64,000 bases of DNA from Roseospira goensis (GTDB lineage: Bacteria; Pseudomonadota; Alphaproteobacteria; Rhodospirillales; Rhodospirillaceae): the NCBI RefSeq assembly GCF_014197795.1, contig NZ_JACIGI010000008.1, forward strand, positions 1 through 64,000, in the 5' to 3' direction. This document shows positions 38,151 through 48,383 of this stretch, piece by piece (position 1 is the first letter of the stretch; every line of letters starts with the position of its first letter). The notes beneath the pieces are model-generated. The model made no database searches and was not told the DNA's origin. It was given only the letters and a program-made list of their open reading frames with translations. Made by a program: the position numbers and the translations under genes.

Positions 38151-38318
38151 ATGTCGTCCATCGACGAGATCACATTCGGACCGGCGCTCGATGCGTCCAT
38201 CTTCGCCTACGAATCGAGGCAGGGCGCGTTCGCCGAGGCGGTCGCCGCAGAGCTGACCAGTCAGATGCTGGACGTCGCCTTCGACGACGGGACCGGCGGA
38301 TTCGATGCGCGCCCGTGA
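38151..38318 (+). pseudogene. Short orphan reading frame, probable gene remnant
   Basis: A 55-codon frame beginning MSSIDEITFGPALDASIFAY and ending FDDGTGGFDARP. Third positions are very largely G or C, as in real genes here, and the composition is acidic and protein-like. There is no ribosome-binding site before the ATG, and the frame stays open upstream towards the transposase relic. It may be the 3' end of a gene disrupted by that element. No family recognised. Confidence 0.4.
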
Positions 38319-38348
38319 CGGTCCGGTGCGGACCAGGGGCGCGGGCGT

Positions 38349-39563
38349 TCACAGGGCCTCGGCCTCGGCGCGGGCTCGGGCCTCGTCTTGCAGGCGCGCG
38401 GCCCAGGCCGGGCCGTCGCGCAGGCCGGTTCGGCCGGGGGCCAGGTCGTCGGCGGTCAGGCCCAGGTCTGCGATGTCCGGCGGCACGCCCTGGTCCTGGA
38501 TCAGGGCCGCCGCCAGCCGCCCCAGCGCCGCTGCGGTCTGGATGCCGTAGCCGCCCTGGCCGGCGAGCCAGAAGAACCCCGGAGCCTCGGCGGCGAAGCC
38601 GGCCACCGGATCATGGTCGGCCACAAAATTGCGCAGCCCGGCCCATGTCTCCCCGTGCGTGTCGACCCGGAGGGTCGTCACGCTAAGGAAGCGGTCCATG
38701 GCGCGCGCGATGTCCAGCACCTCGGGTTGCACGTCCTGCGGCGGGACCGGTGTCGCGTCCGCCGGCGACAGCATCAGGCGCCCGCCCTCGGGCTTGATGT
38801 AGAACTGATCGGTCAGGTCGCCGGTCAGCGGCCAGCGGCGCACGTCCAGACCCAGGGGCGGGTCCAGCATGATGCCGGTGCGGCGTTTCGGCACCAGGCC
38901 GAGCGGCGCGGCCCCGGCCAGGACCGCGATCTCATCGGCCCAGGCCCCGGCGGCGTTGACCAGGATCGGCGCGGCGAAGCGGGCGCCGGCCCGGGTTTCC
39001 ACGTGCCACAGGTCGCCGCTGCGGGTGATCGCCGCCGCCTCGGCACGGGTCGAGACGAGGCCGCCGGCGGCCTTGAGGCCGCGCAGAAACCCGTGGTGCA
39101 GGGAGTGCACGTCCAGATCCATGGCCTCGGGTTCGAGGGCCGCGCGGCTGAACACCCCGGGGCGCAGGATCGGCACGCGGTCGCGCAGGCCGGCATCGTC
39201 CAGCACCTCGACGACGGCGCCGCCGGCGCGCGCTTCGGCCGCGAACGCCTCCACGGCGTCCTCGTGGCCCGGCTCGCCCAGGAACATCAGCCCGCGCGGC
39301 CCGAGCAGGGGGGTATCGGCGAAGCCGGGCGGCGGGGCTTCCAGGAAGGGGCGGCTGGCGGTCGACAGCCGCCGCACCGGCAGCGGTCCATAGGTCTCGC
39401 TGAACAGGGCCGCGGACCGTCCGGTGCTGTGGTAGCCGGGGTGCTCCTCGCGTTCCAACAGGCGCACGCGGCGCCCGGCCCGGGCCAGCGCGTAGCCGAC
39501 CGAGGCCCCGGCAATGCCGGCGCCAATCACGAGAACATCGACGGGGGACGGCGCGGCGGTCAT
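38349..39563 (-). CDS. FAD-dependent amino-acid oxidoreductase (DAO family)
   Basis: A 404-residue flavoprotein of the D-amino-acid oxidase/DadA/glycine oxidase superfamily. The FAD-binding dinucleotide motif GAGIAG spans residues 14-19, followed by the expected acidic strand end (LLERE). A characteristic WLAGQGGYGIQTAAALGRL segment near residue 335 closes the FAD site. It likely oxidises a D-amino acid or secondary amine with reduction of the respiratory chain; specificity cannot be read. ATG 39563 has GGAG five bases upstream. It sits between a transposase relic and tRNA-Val, with no obvious pathway partner. Confidence 0.85.
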   Translation of the reverse strand: MTAAPSPVDVLVIGAGIAGASVGYALARAGRRVRLLEREEHPGYHSTGRSAALFSETYGPLPVRRLSTASRPFLEAPPPGFADTPLLGPRGLMFLGEPGHEDAVEAFAAEARAGGAVVEVLDDAGLRDRVPILRPGVFSRAALEPEAMDLDVHSLHHGFLRGLKAAGGLVSTRAEAAAITRSGDLWHVETRAGARFAAPILVNAAGAWADEIAVLAGAAPLGLVPKRRTGIMLDPPLGLDVRRWPLTGDLTDQFYIKPEGGRLMLSPADATPVPPQDVQPEVLDIARAMDRFLSVTTLRVDTHGETWAGLRNFVADHDPVAGFAAEAPGFFWLAGQGGYGIQTAAALGRLAAALIQDQGVPPDIADLGLTADDLAPGRTGLRDGPAWAARLQDEARARAEAEAL

Positions 39564-39896
39564 GGGCACTCCGGCGACAGCGAGCAGGATATGACGGCTC
39601 CACGCCGCCCGGAGGGCCACCCGAAGACCATCGACCCACCCTTTGCAGATCGCGCATGGCAACGCAAGCCCGCGCCCTTCGCGCAGCACGCAAGGCGGGA
39701 ACGGGTCGCGTGAGCGCGTGTCGCCGATGGTCGTGCGGGGGAGGCGCCCCCCGTCAGGTGCGTCCGCGTCAGGTGCGCCCCCGTCAGGTGCGTCTACGTC
39801 AGACGCGCCCCGCTTCGGACGCCCCCGCAGTCCGCCCCGAGTTGGCCAGGGGTGGGGAGGCCCGGGGCGGGCAGAGCAACCGTCTTGGGGGGGGAA
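39564..39896. other. Gap between the FAD oxidoreductase and tRNA-Val
   Basis: 333 bp with no gene I can support. It contains a 15-bp tandem repeat (39752-39811). The frames open through it encode Ser/Gly/Pro-rich text produced by that repeat and show no start with a ribosome-binding site. Confidence 0.6.
39752..39811. repeat. Four tandem 15-bp repeats
   Basis: Four copies of CGTCAGGTGCGTCCG with changes confined mainly to the last five bases; the fourth copy is the most diverged. It lies downstream of tRNA-Val and upstream of the FAD oxidoreductase, a possible regulator site array or slippage product. Confidence 0.65.
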
Positions 39897-39971
39897 TGGT
39901 GGGCGCGGCTGGGATTGAACCAGCGACCCCTCGCGTGTGAAGCGAGTGCTCTCCCGCTGAGCTACGCGCCC
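39897..39971 (-). tRNA. tRNA-Val (anticodon CAC)
   Basis: Read on the minus strand it starts GGGCGCGTAGCTCAGCGGGA and ends with CGCGCCCACCA. The acceptor stem GGGCGCG/CGCGCCC is perfect and CCA is encoded. The anticodon stem CTCGC/GCGAG encloses TTCACAC, giving anticodon CAC, which reads GTG, a heavily used Val codon in this GC-rich genome. The T-loop GGTTCAATC is canonical. Confidence 0.96.
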
Positions 39972-40013
39972 ATCGCGGGCGGCGCGGCGGCGCCGATCCC
40001 GGTGGAGCGCGGC

Positions 40014-40042
40014 TTATAGACCCGGCCGGCCGGCCCCGTCAA
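40014..40042 (-). promoter_or_regulatory. Sigma-70-type promoter of tRNA-Val
   Basis: On the minus strand: -35 TTGACG (40037-40042), a 17-bp GC-only spacer, -10 CTATAA (40014-40019). Both hexamers are close to consensus. Transcription would begin near 40007, about 35 nt before the mature tRNA 5' end. The -35 overlaps the stop codon of gph. Confidence 0.7.
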
Positions 40043-40776
40043 GCAGGATTCGCGAGCGGGCGCAGCGCGCCGAGGGCGGCCGGCAACTCGGCGTAGGCCG
40101 AGATCAGGCGGTCGGCCCCGGCCTCGGCCGGCGGCACCGGGCTGTAGCCGAAATCGACCAGGATGATCGGCACGCCGGCGGCGCGGGCGGCGCCCACGTC
40201 GTAGGGCGTGTCGCCCACCATGGCGGCGCGCGCGGGCGCGACCCCCATGCGTTCCAGCGCCAGCAGCAGCGGCGCCGGGTCCGGCTTGCGCTCGGGGATC
40301 AGGCCGGCGCCGACGATGCCGGCGAACAGGTCGGCCAGCCCCAGCGCGCGCAGCACCCCGACGGTCGGCCCCTGCGGCTTGTTGGTGCACACCCCGAGCC
40401 GGACGCCGCGCGCGTGCAGCGCCCGCAGCAGCGGCACGGCGTCCGGATAGGGCCGCGTGCCGTCGGCTGGATGGGCATCGTACAGGGCCACGAACCGGTC
40501 ATGCAGGCGCTCCAGGTCATTGTAGCCGGCGGCGTCGTCGGTCAGCGGCCGGCCGACGGCGGCCATCGCCTTCGACACCAGAATGCGGGCACCCTGGCCG
40601 ACGAAGGCGGGCACCTGGGCCTCGGTCACGGGCGGCAGACCCTCTTCGCCGAGCAGCGTGTTCAAGGCCACGGTCAGATCGGGAACACTGTCGATCAGGG
40701 TTCCGTCCAGGTCGAAGACGATGCCGTCGAACGGCAGGTCGTCCGGGAGCGGGGGCAGGTCGCGGGATGCCGTCAT
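40039..40776 (-). CDS. gph: Phosphoglycolate phosphatase, HAD family
   Basis: A 245-residue HAD hydrolase that dephosphorylates 2-phosphoglycolate. Motif I FDLDGTLIDS places the nucleophile at Asp22 and the acid at Asp24. Motif II is in GVCTNK, then a conserved Lys in PERKPDP and motif III/IV MVGDTPYDV. Size and alpha-helical cap suit Gph. ATG 40776 has GAGAGGA upstream. It is divergent from glmU across 209 bp and runs into the tRNA-Val promoter. Other small-phosphate HAD substrates cannot be excluded. Confidence 0.85.
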   Translation of the reverse strand: MTASRDLPPLPDDLPFDGIVFDLDGTLIDSVPDLTVALNTLLGEEGLPPVTEAQVPAFVGQGARILVSKAMAAVGRPLTDDAAGYNDLERLHDRFVALYDAHPADGTRPYPDAVPLLRALHARGVRLGVCTNKPQGPTVGVLRALGLADLFAGIVGAGLIPERKPDPAPLLLALERMGVAPARAAMVGDTPYDVGAARAAGVPIILVDFGYSPVPPAEAGADRLISAYAELPAALGALRPLANPA

Positions 40777-40985
40777 GGGTCCTCTCGGCATGGGGGGCGG
40801 CGCCCGGCACAGGCCACGGACCCCGGGCGGCGCCCGGGGCGGCTGTAACCAAGCGCAACACTGTGTGAGTTTGCGGGTGCGGCAGAGTATGGCAGCGTGC
40901 TTGCCCTGACCACCCCACTTCGGGTAGGCCCGATCCTGCCCGCGCCGCCTGTCCGGCCCGCCTCTCCAACCCGCGCTGATCCTCC

Positions 40986-42326
40986 ATGAGTTACACCGAC
41001 CTCGCCGCCATCGTCCTCGCCGCCGGCCAGGGAACCCGCATGCGGTCCGACCGGCCCAAGGTGGCCCACAGCCTGGCCGGCCGGCCGCTGCTGGGCCATG
41101 TCCTGGCCACCCTGGACGCGGTGGGGACCGACCAGGCCGTGGTGGTGGTCGGTCCCGACATGCCGGCGGTGGCGTCGATCGCCGCGCCCCGGCCGACCGT
41201 GCTCCAGGCGGAGCGCCTGGGCACCGCCCACGCCGCGCTTCAGGCCCGCCCGGTCCTGCCCGAGGCCGCCGGGACGGTGCTGATCCTGTTCGGCGACACG
41301 CCGCTGATCCGGCCGGAGACGCTGCGGGCCATGGTGGCCGCGCGCGCCGAGGCGGCGGTGGTGGTGCTGGGCTTCGCCGCCGCCGACCCCACCGGCTACG
41401 GCCGGCTGGTGACCGCGGCCGACGGGACGCTGGACGCGATCGTCGAACACAAGGACGCGACGGCGGCGCAGCGGGCCATCACGCTGTGCAACTCCGGGGT
41501 CATGGCGGTGGACGGCGCCCGGCTGTTCCCCCTGCTGGAGCGCGTCGGCAACGCCAACGCCAAGGGCGAGTACTACCTCACCGACATCGTCGCCCTGGCC
41601 CGCGCCGACGGCCTGCGCTGTGCCGTGGTCACGGGCGACGAGGCGGAGATGGCGGGCATCAACGACCGCGCCCAGCTCGCCGCCGCCGAGGGGGTGGTGC
41701 AGGGCCGGTTGCGCGCCGCGGCGATGGCCGGCGGGGTGACGATGACCGACCCCGCGACCGTGTTCCTGTCCATCGACACCCGCCTGGGCCGCGACGTGAC
41801 CGTGGGGCCGTTCTGCGTCTTCGGCCCCGGGGTGACCGTGGGCGACGGCGCCGAGATCAAGGGCTTCTGCCACTTCGAGGGCTGCACGGTGGAGGCCGGC
41901 GCGGTGGTCGGCCCCTATGCCCGGCTGCGGCCCGACGCGGCGGTGGGCGAGGGCGCCCACATCGGCAACTTCGTTGAGGTCAAGAAGGCCACCGTCGAGG
42001 CCGGCGCCAAGGTCAACCACCTGACCTACATCGGTGACGCCCGCGTCGGCGCCAAGGCCAACGTCGGCGCCGGGACCATCACCTGCAATTACGACGGGTT
42101 CGCCAAGCACCACACCGACATCGGCGCCGGGGCGTTCATCGGCTCCAACAGCGCCCTGGTGGCGCCCGTGTCGATCGGCGACGGTGCCATCGTCGGCGCC
42201 GGTAGCGTCATCACGCAGGACGTGCCGACCGATACCCTGGCCCTCACCCGGGCGCCGCAGACGGCGCGGGAGGGCTGGGCCAAGAAGTTCCGCGACCACA
42301 TGAAACGGCTGACCGGCAAGGGCTGA
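40986..42326 (+). CDS. glmU: Bifunctional GlmU N-acetylglucosamine-1-phosphate uridyl/acetyltransferase
   Basis: A 446-residue enzyme making UDP-GlcNAc for peptidoglycan and lipid A. The N-terminal uridyltransferase carries LAAGQGTRMRSDRPKVAHSL (residues 11-30). The C-terminal half is a left-handed beta-helix of hexapeptide repeats, with the acetyltransferase signature GEGAHIGNFVEVKKATVEAG and NYDGFAKHHTDIGAGAFIGS. Full length. It is followed after 35 bp by glmS, so one operon makes glucosamine-6-phosphate and its activated form. Confidence 0.97.
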   Translation: MSYTDLAAIVLAAGQGTRMRSDRPKVAHSLAGRPLLGHVLATLDAVGTDQAVVVVGPDMPAVASIAAPRPTVLQAERLGTAHAALQARPVLPEAAGTVLILFGDTPLIRPETLRAMVAARAEAAVVVLGFAAADPTGYGRLVTAADGTLDAIVEHKDATAAQRAITLCNSGVMAVDGARLFPLLERVGNANAKGEYYLTDIVALARADGLRCAVVTGDEAEMAGINDRAQLAAAEGVVQGRLRAAAMAGGVTMTDPATVFLSIDTRLGRDVTVGPFCVFGPGVTVGDGAEIKGFCHFEGCTVEAGAVVGPYARLRPDAAVGEGAHIGNFVEVKKATVEAGAKVNHLTYIGDARVGAKANVGAGTITCNYDGFAKHHTDIGAGAFIGSNSALVAPVSIGDGAIVGAGSVITQDVPTDTLALTRAPQTAREGWAKKFRDHMKRLTGKG

Positions 42327-42361
42327 CGGCGCCGGCCGGCTCGGAAAGGACGGACCAACCC

Positions 42362-44188
<1,827 letters not shown>

Positions 44189-44282
44189 GGGGCCGTCCCA
44201 ACGCCGTGCGGCTGCCCCAGAATCTCCGCAATGCCCCGTCGTCATGGGAGTCGTCACAGCGGGCGACGGAAAGGACCCGGCA

Positions 44283-44975
44283 ATGGTCCGGATCGCACGA
44301 CGTCTCGGAGCGGCCACCGGCTTGCTGGTCGCGCTTGCGCTCGGCGGCTGTGCCGGCACCGCGCCGTCGGCCACCCCCTACCAGCCGGCGGCGGAGGAGG
44401 GCGCGGCGGGCTACAGCGGTCAGGCGCTGGCGCCCGGGCGGGTCCGCATCGCCTTCGCCGGCAACCGCCACACCCCGCGCGAGACGGTCGAGACCTACCT
44501 GCTGTACCGGGCCGCCGAGGTCACCCTGCACCAGGGCTTCGACCATTTCGTCGTCACCGAGAGCGACACCGAGCGGTTCACCCGCACCCGGCCGGTCGGG
44601 CCGCGCATGTCGCTGGGCGTCGGCTACGGCAGGGGCTGGGGCTGTTGTTCCGGGTCGCGGTCCATCCTGGCCTACCGCTACGGCGTCAACCCCTGGGACC
44701 CGTTCTGGTCCGGCCGCTACGGCCATCCCTTCTATGATCCGGTCTATGATCCGCGTCCGGTGGCGACGGAGCACCGCTACACCGCCCATGCCGTGGTCGC
44801 GATGGGCAAGGGACCCCCGCCCGCCGGCAACGCCGCGGCCTATGACGCGCGTGCCGTGATCGCCACCCTGGGGCCGCGGGTAACCCCGCCCCCGCCCGAA
44901 CCCCCGCTGCCCGCGCGGGGGCCGCCGGGCGCGCCGCCGGTGCCGCCGTCCAAGCCGGCCCCACCCGCGGCCTGA
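44283..44975 (+). CDS. CC0125/CC1285-type lipoprotein
   Basis: A 230-residue predicted lipoprotein. A short signal sequence ends in the lipobox L-G-G-C (about residues 19-22). The conserved family segment is VRIAFAGNRHTPRETVETYL followed by LLYRAAEVTL and FDHFVV, typical of the alphaproteobacterial CC0125/CC1285 lipoproteins of unknown function. The middle has a Tyr/Gly/Pro-rich segment and the C-terminus is a Pro/Ala tail. ATG 44283 has GGAAAGGA upstream. It is convergent with the regulator gene; the stops are 9 bp apart. Confidence 0.75.
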   Translation: MVRIARRLGAATGLLVALALGGCAGTAPSATPYQPAAEEGAAGYSGQALAPGRVRIAFAGNRHTPRETVETYLLYRAAEVTLHQGFDHFVVTESDTERFTRTRPVGPRMSLGVGYGRGWGCCSGSRSILAYRYGVNPWDPFWSGRYGHPFYDPVYDPRPVATEHRYTAHAVVAMGKGPPPAGNAAAYDARAVIATLGPRVTPPPPEPPLPARGPPGAPPVPPSKPAPPAA

Positions 44976-44984
44976 CCCGACCGG

Positions 44985-45788
44985 TCACCCGCCCAGGCGG
45001 TAGCCGCCCTCGTCGGTGCGCAGAAGGGTGGGCTGGCGCGGGTCGGGCTCGATCTTGCGGCGCAGGCGGTGGATGTGGGTCTCCAGGGTGTGGGTCGTGA
45101 GCCCGGCGGCGTAGCCCCACACCCCGGCCAGCAGCGCGTCGCGACCGACCGGGCCGCCGGCCGCGTGCAATTGGGCCAGGATGGCCGCTTCCTTCTCGGT
45201 CAGGGCCAGGGTGCGGCCGGTCCCGCGGTCGGTCAGGGTGCGGCTGCCGGGGTCGCAGAGGTAGGGGCCGAGGCCGAAGGCGCCGGTCGACTCGGCCGGC
45301 GCGGTGTCGGCCGGGGGGGCGTCGGCCGTTTCGGCATCGGCCAGGAGGGCGCGCAGCCGGGCCACCAGGGTCCCCAGCCGGGCCGGTCGGTCGACGCAGC
45401 CGACACCCTCCGGCCAGGGCGCGGCCGCATGCCCGGCCGGCAGCATCAGCAGCACGGGCAGGGTGGGGGCGACCGCGCGCAGCCGGGCCACGGCGGCGCA
45501 ACCATCCGCCGTGTCGCCGGCCGAGACCAGGGCGGCGTCCCAGGCGGGCGCGCTGCCGCCGCCGCCGCCGCTGTCGCTGTCGGGGCCGGGGGCGAGGGCA
45601 AGGGCGGCCTCCACCGATAGCGACTCGGTGATCGCGGGGCGGGCGCCGGGCGCCCCGAGGTGGACGGCGAGGTGTCCCGCCAGGGCGCGGCGCGGACCGG
45701 GCGCGGCGTCGATCAGCAGCAGCCGGGGGGCGGTCGGCGCCGGCGGGCACGGCTCTTGCGTCGCCGACGATCCTTGCTTACCTGTCAT
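44985..45788 (-). CDS. OmpR-like winged-helix regulator with degenerate receiver
   Basis: A 267-residue protein. The C-terminal 100 residues are a trans_reg_C winged helix: TLALTEKEAAILAQLHAAGG, then HTLETHIHRLRRKI and LLRTDEGGYRLGG. The N-terminal half looks like a receiver (PRLLLIDAAPGPRRALAG...), but key residues are lost. The paired acids are reduced to one, the phospho-accepting Asp position reads LVSAG, and the late K-P is R-P. A Gly/Ala linker (SGGGGGS) interrupts it. It is therefore predicted to work without phosphorylation. It is divergent from ribA over 83 bp and could regulate it, though that is inference. Confidence 0.78.
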   Translation of the reverse strand: MTGKQGSSATQEPCPPAPTAPRLLLIDAAPGPRRALAGHLAVHLGAPGARPAITESLSVEAALALAPGPDSDSGGGGGSAPAWDAALVSAGDTADGCAAVARLRAVAPTLPVLLMLPAGHAAAPWPEGVGCVDRPARLGTLVARLRALLADAETADAPPADTAPAESTGAFGLGPYLCDPGSRTLTDRGTGRTLALTEKEAAILAQLHAAGGPVGRDALLAGVWGYAAGLTTHTLETHIHRLRRKIEPDPRQPTLLRTDEGGYRLGG

Positions 45789-45871
45789 GCCTTCCTTCTT
45801 AGTCCGTTCCGCGCGCCATCGCCAGCGGTGGCACACTCCGAACGGCCGCACCATGAGGCCCTCCGCTCGCC

Positions 45872-47032
45872 ATGACATCGGTTCCGCGTTCCCTCGAGTC
45901 CCGGTGCGCGCCGCCGGCCCCGCCCGTCTCCGCCCTGACCGCGCTCGACCGGGTCGGGAGGGCGGTCTCAGAACTGCGCCGTGGCGCGCCTGTCGTGGTG
46001 ATCGGGCCGGGTGATGCGGTGGTGGCGATGACGGCCGAAGGCGTCGATGCGGCGGCCCTGGCGCGTCTGGGCGGCATCGCCGGGACCGCCCCGTCGCTGC
46101 TGGTGACCGCCCGCCGCGCCTCGGTGCTGCACTTGGCGGCGCCGGGGCCGCACGGGGTCCGCCTGACCCTGCCTGACGGCCTGACCGTGGAGCGCTTGCG
46201 CCTGCTGGCCGATCCGGCGGCCGGCGACGCCGCCCCGGTGCCGCCGGGGACCAGCGTCGAACCGCTGGCCGCCGACAGCGGCGCCGGGGCCAGCGTGATC
46301 CTGGCCAAGGTGGCACGCCTGCTGCCGGCCACCCTGGCCGCGCCCTGTCCGGTGCCGGCGCTGGACGCCGCCGACTGGGCGCGCGCCCGCGACCTGACCG
46401 CGGTGGCGGCGGAGGACGTGCTGGCCCACCACGAGACGGCGGCACGCGCGCTGCGTCCGGTGGGCGAGGCCCGGGTGCCGCTGGAGGGCGCCGAGGACAC
46501 CCGTGTCGTCGCCTTCCGTCCGGTCGACGGCGGCATCGAGCATCTGGCCATCGTCATCGGCCGCCCCGATCCCGCCGGGCCGGTGCTCGCTCGCATTCAT
46601 TCAGAGTGCTTCACCGGCGATCTGCTGGGATCGCTGCGGTGCGACTGCGGCGAGCAGTTGCGCGGCGCCATCCAGGCCATCGCCGCGGAGGGCGCCGGCG
46701 TGCTGCTGTACCTGGCCCAGGAGGGGCGCGGCATCGGGCTGGTCAACAAGCTGCGGGCCTACAGCCTGCAGGACGGCGGCCTGGACACCGTGGAGGCCAA
46801 CGAGCAGCTCGGGTTCGACGACGACGAGCGCATCTACTCCCCCGCCGCCGAGATCCTGCGCCACCTGGGGTTCGAGCGCGTGCGGCTGATGACCAACAAC
46901 CCCCGCAAGGTCAGTGCCCTGGCGCGCCACCGCCTCGAGGTGGTGGAGCGGGTGCCGCACACCTTCCCGGCCAACGCCTATAACCTGGGCTATCTGCGCG
47001 CCAAGGCGCGCCGCAGCGGCCATCTGTTCTGA
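45872..47032 (+). CDS. ribA: GTP cyclohydrolase II with N-terminal extension
   Basis: A 386-residue protein. The C-terminal 200 residues are GTP cyclohydrolase II, the first step of riboflavin synthesis. Zinc ligands are Cys246, Cys257 and Cys259 (SECFTGD...RCDCGEQ). YLAQEGRGIGL and the LMTNNPRKV region are intact. The N-terminal 190 residues are an extension resembling a decayed RibB-like domain (AVSELRRGAPVVVIG) without its acidic catalytic motifs. Such extended RibA forms are common in alphaproteobacteria. It appears monofunctional. Confidence 0.9.
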   Translation: MTSVPRSLESRCAPPAPPVSALTALDRVGRAVSELRRGAPVVVIGPGDAVVAMTAEGVDAAALARLGGIAGTAPSLLVTARRASVLHLAAPGPHGVRLTLPDGLTVERLRLLADPAAGDAAPVPPGTSVEPLAADSGAGASVILAKVARLLPATLAAPCPVPALDAADWARARDLTAVAAEDVLAHHETAARALRPVGEARVPLEGAEDTRVVAFRPVDGGIEHLAIVIGRPDPAGPVLARIHSECFTGDLLGSLRCDCGEQLRGAIQAIAAEGAGVLLYLAQEGRGIGLVNKLRAYSLQDGGLDTVEANEQLGFDDDERIYSPAAEILRHLGFERVRLMTNNPRKVSALARHRLEVVERVPHTFPANAYNLGYLRAKARRSGHLF

Positions 47033-47099
47033 CGTGGCGGGGCGACGCGACACCGGCCGAGGGGACAGCTGGCGAGGGGACCCGGCCGACAGGGGCGCG

Positions 47100-47537
47100 G
47101 TGCGGGCGGCCCTGACACCAGAGGCGGCGGCGGCGTGGCTGACCCGGTACGGCGCCGCCTGGACCTCCGGCGACGTGGCCGCCATCGGCGATCTGTTCAC
47201 CGCCGAGGCCACCTATCGGGAAACGCCGTTCGCGCCGGCCCTGAGCGGCCGCGGCGCCATCGAAGGCTACTGGGCCGAGGGCGCCCGGGACGCCCAGACC
47301 GATGTTCGCTTCGACTTCACCGTGTGGGCGGTCGACGGCGACGTCTGCCTGACCCACTGGACGGCCGCCTTCACCCGCGTGCCGTGGGGCCAGCGGGTGC
47401 GGCTGGACGGCGTGTTCCGCCTCGTCTTCGACAGCACGGACCCCGACGCGCCGCGCTGCCGCCACTTACAAGAGTGGTGGCACCGCGACGAGCGCCGGGA
47501 CGGGGCGATTCCCCCTACCCCGTCAGGTGCTGGGTGA
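47100..47537 (+). CDS. SnoaL-like nuclear-transport-factor-2-fold protein
   Basis: A 145-residue protein of the SnoaL/NTF2 type. AAAAWLTRYGAAWTSGDVAA, then LFTAEATYRETPF and ALSGRGAIEGYW give the characteristic cone-shaped ligand-binding fold. Members are isomerases, hydrolases or binding proteins, so function is open. GTG 47100 is preferred (CAGGGGC five bases upstream); GTG 47034, directly after ribA, is possible. It may be co-transcribed with ribA. Its last 23 bases overlap the convergent hydrolase gene. Confidence 0.7.
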   Translation: MRAALTPEAAAAWLTRYGAAWTSGDVAAIGDLFTAEATYRETPFAPALSGRGAIEGYWAEGARDAQTDVRFDFTVWAVDGDVCLTHWTAAFTRVPWGQRVRLDGVFRLVFDSTDPDAPRCRHLQEWWHRDERRDGAIPPTPSGAG

Positions 47538-48300
47538 AGAACGCCAGCGTGCGCGCCCAGGCCAGGCGGGCGTCCTCCTCGTCGTAGCGCGCGCCCGACG
47601 GATTGGCGAACGCGTGGTCGGCCTCGTACCAATGCACGGTCAGGCGGTCCGCCATGCCGGCCTCGGTCATGGCGCGCTCGAAGCCGCCGACCATGGCCGC
47701 GTCGATGAACCCGTCCTGGGTGGCGAAGTGCCCCAGCACCGGGCCCTTCAGCATGCGCAGCCGCGCCGGGTCCTGCTCCAGGCGGCCGTAATAGATCACG
47801 GTGGCGTCGGCCGGTGCGGCCAGCGAGGCGTTCAGCGACCAGGCGCCGCCGAAGCACCAGCCCACGGTCCCGACCCGGCCGGTGCCGTTCTCATGCGTGC
47901 GCAGCCACTCCATCCAGCCGATGCAGGTCTCTGTCGCGGGACCCGCCTCGACCGCCTGCATCTGGGCACGGGCGTCCTCGGCGGTGGTGGCGACCGCGCC
48001 GTCCATCAGGTCGATGGCCAGCGCGATGTAGCCCTCGTTGGCGTACTCCCGGGCGGCGGCCTTGATCTGGTCGTTCAGGCCCCACCATTCGTGGATCAGC
48101 ATCACGGTCGGGGCCGGCAGTGTCTCCGGCAGAGCCAGAGCGGCCGAGACGGTGCGGCCCGAGGGCAGCGTGAGGGACACCGTCTCGGTCTCGGCGGCGG
48201 CGGCGCGGGCCAGGATGGGGTCGGCCAGCACGGCGGCGAAGGAGGCGCCGGCCAGGCCCTTCATGAGGGTGCGGCGGTCGAGTCGAGCGTCGTCGAGCAT
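47515..48300 (-). CDS. Dienelactone hydrolase family protein, Tat-like signal
   Basis: A 261-residue alpha/beta hydrolase. The triad of the family is visible: Cys149 in VGWCFGG, Asp196 in ATQDGF and His229 in EADHAF. The N-terminus has RRTLMKGLAGASFAAVL, a twin-arginine-like signal, with cleavage near ARAAA, so the enzyme is probably periplasmic. The physiological substrate is likely an ester or lactone but unknown. ATG 48300 has GGGAGA upstream. Immediately upstream lie four 15-bp imperfect repeats (48324-48383) that are unlikely to be translated. Confidence 0.82.
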   Translation of the reverse strand: MLDDARLDRRTLMKGLAGASFAAVLADPILARAAAAETETVSLTLPSGRTVSAALALPETLPAPTVMLIHEWWGLNDQIKAAAREYANEGYIALAIDLMDGAVATTAEDARAQMQAVEAGPATETCIGWMEWLRTHENGTGRVGTVGWCFGGAWSLNASLAAPADATVIYYGRLEQDPARLRMLKGPVLGHFATQDGFIDAAMVGGFERAMTEAGMADRLTVHWYEADHAFANPSGARYDEEDARLAWARTLAFFTQHLTG

Positions 48301-48323
48301 CGTGGAGTCTCCCTGGACGTCGA

Positions 48324-48383
48324 TCTGTTTGATTGGGCTCTGTTGAACTGGGGTCTGCTTGATAGGGGTCTGTTCTGGGTGGG
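48324..48383. repeat. Four imperfect 15-bp tandem repeats upstream of the hydrolase
   Basis: The four copies vary around TCTG-TTGA-TGGGG. They are notably AT-richer than the surroundings and end 24 bp before the hydrolase start. A leader or regulator-binding role is possible. The period matches the 39752 array, but the sequences differ. Confidence 0.55.

Noticed and set aside
39643-39940. Small Ser/Gly/Pro-rich frames upstream of tRNA-Val
   Set aside because: They are translations of the 15-bp tandem array, and one runs into the tRNA. No start signal is seen.
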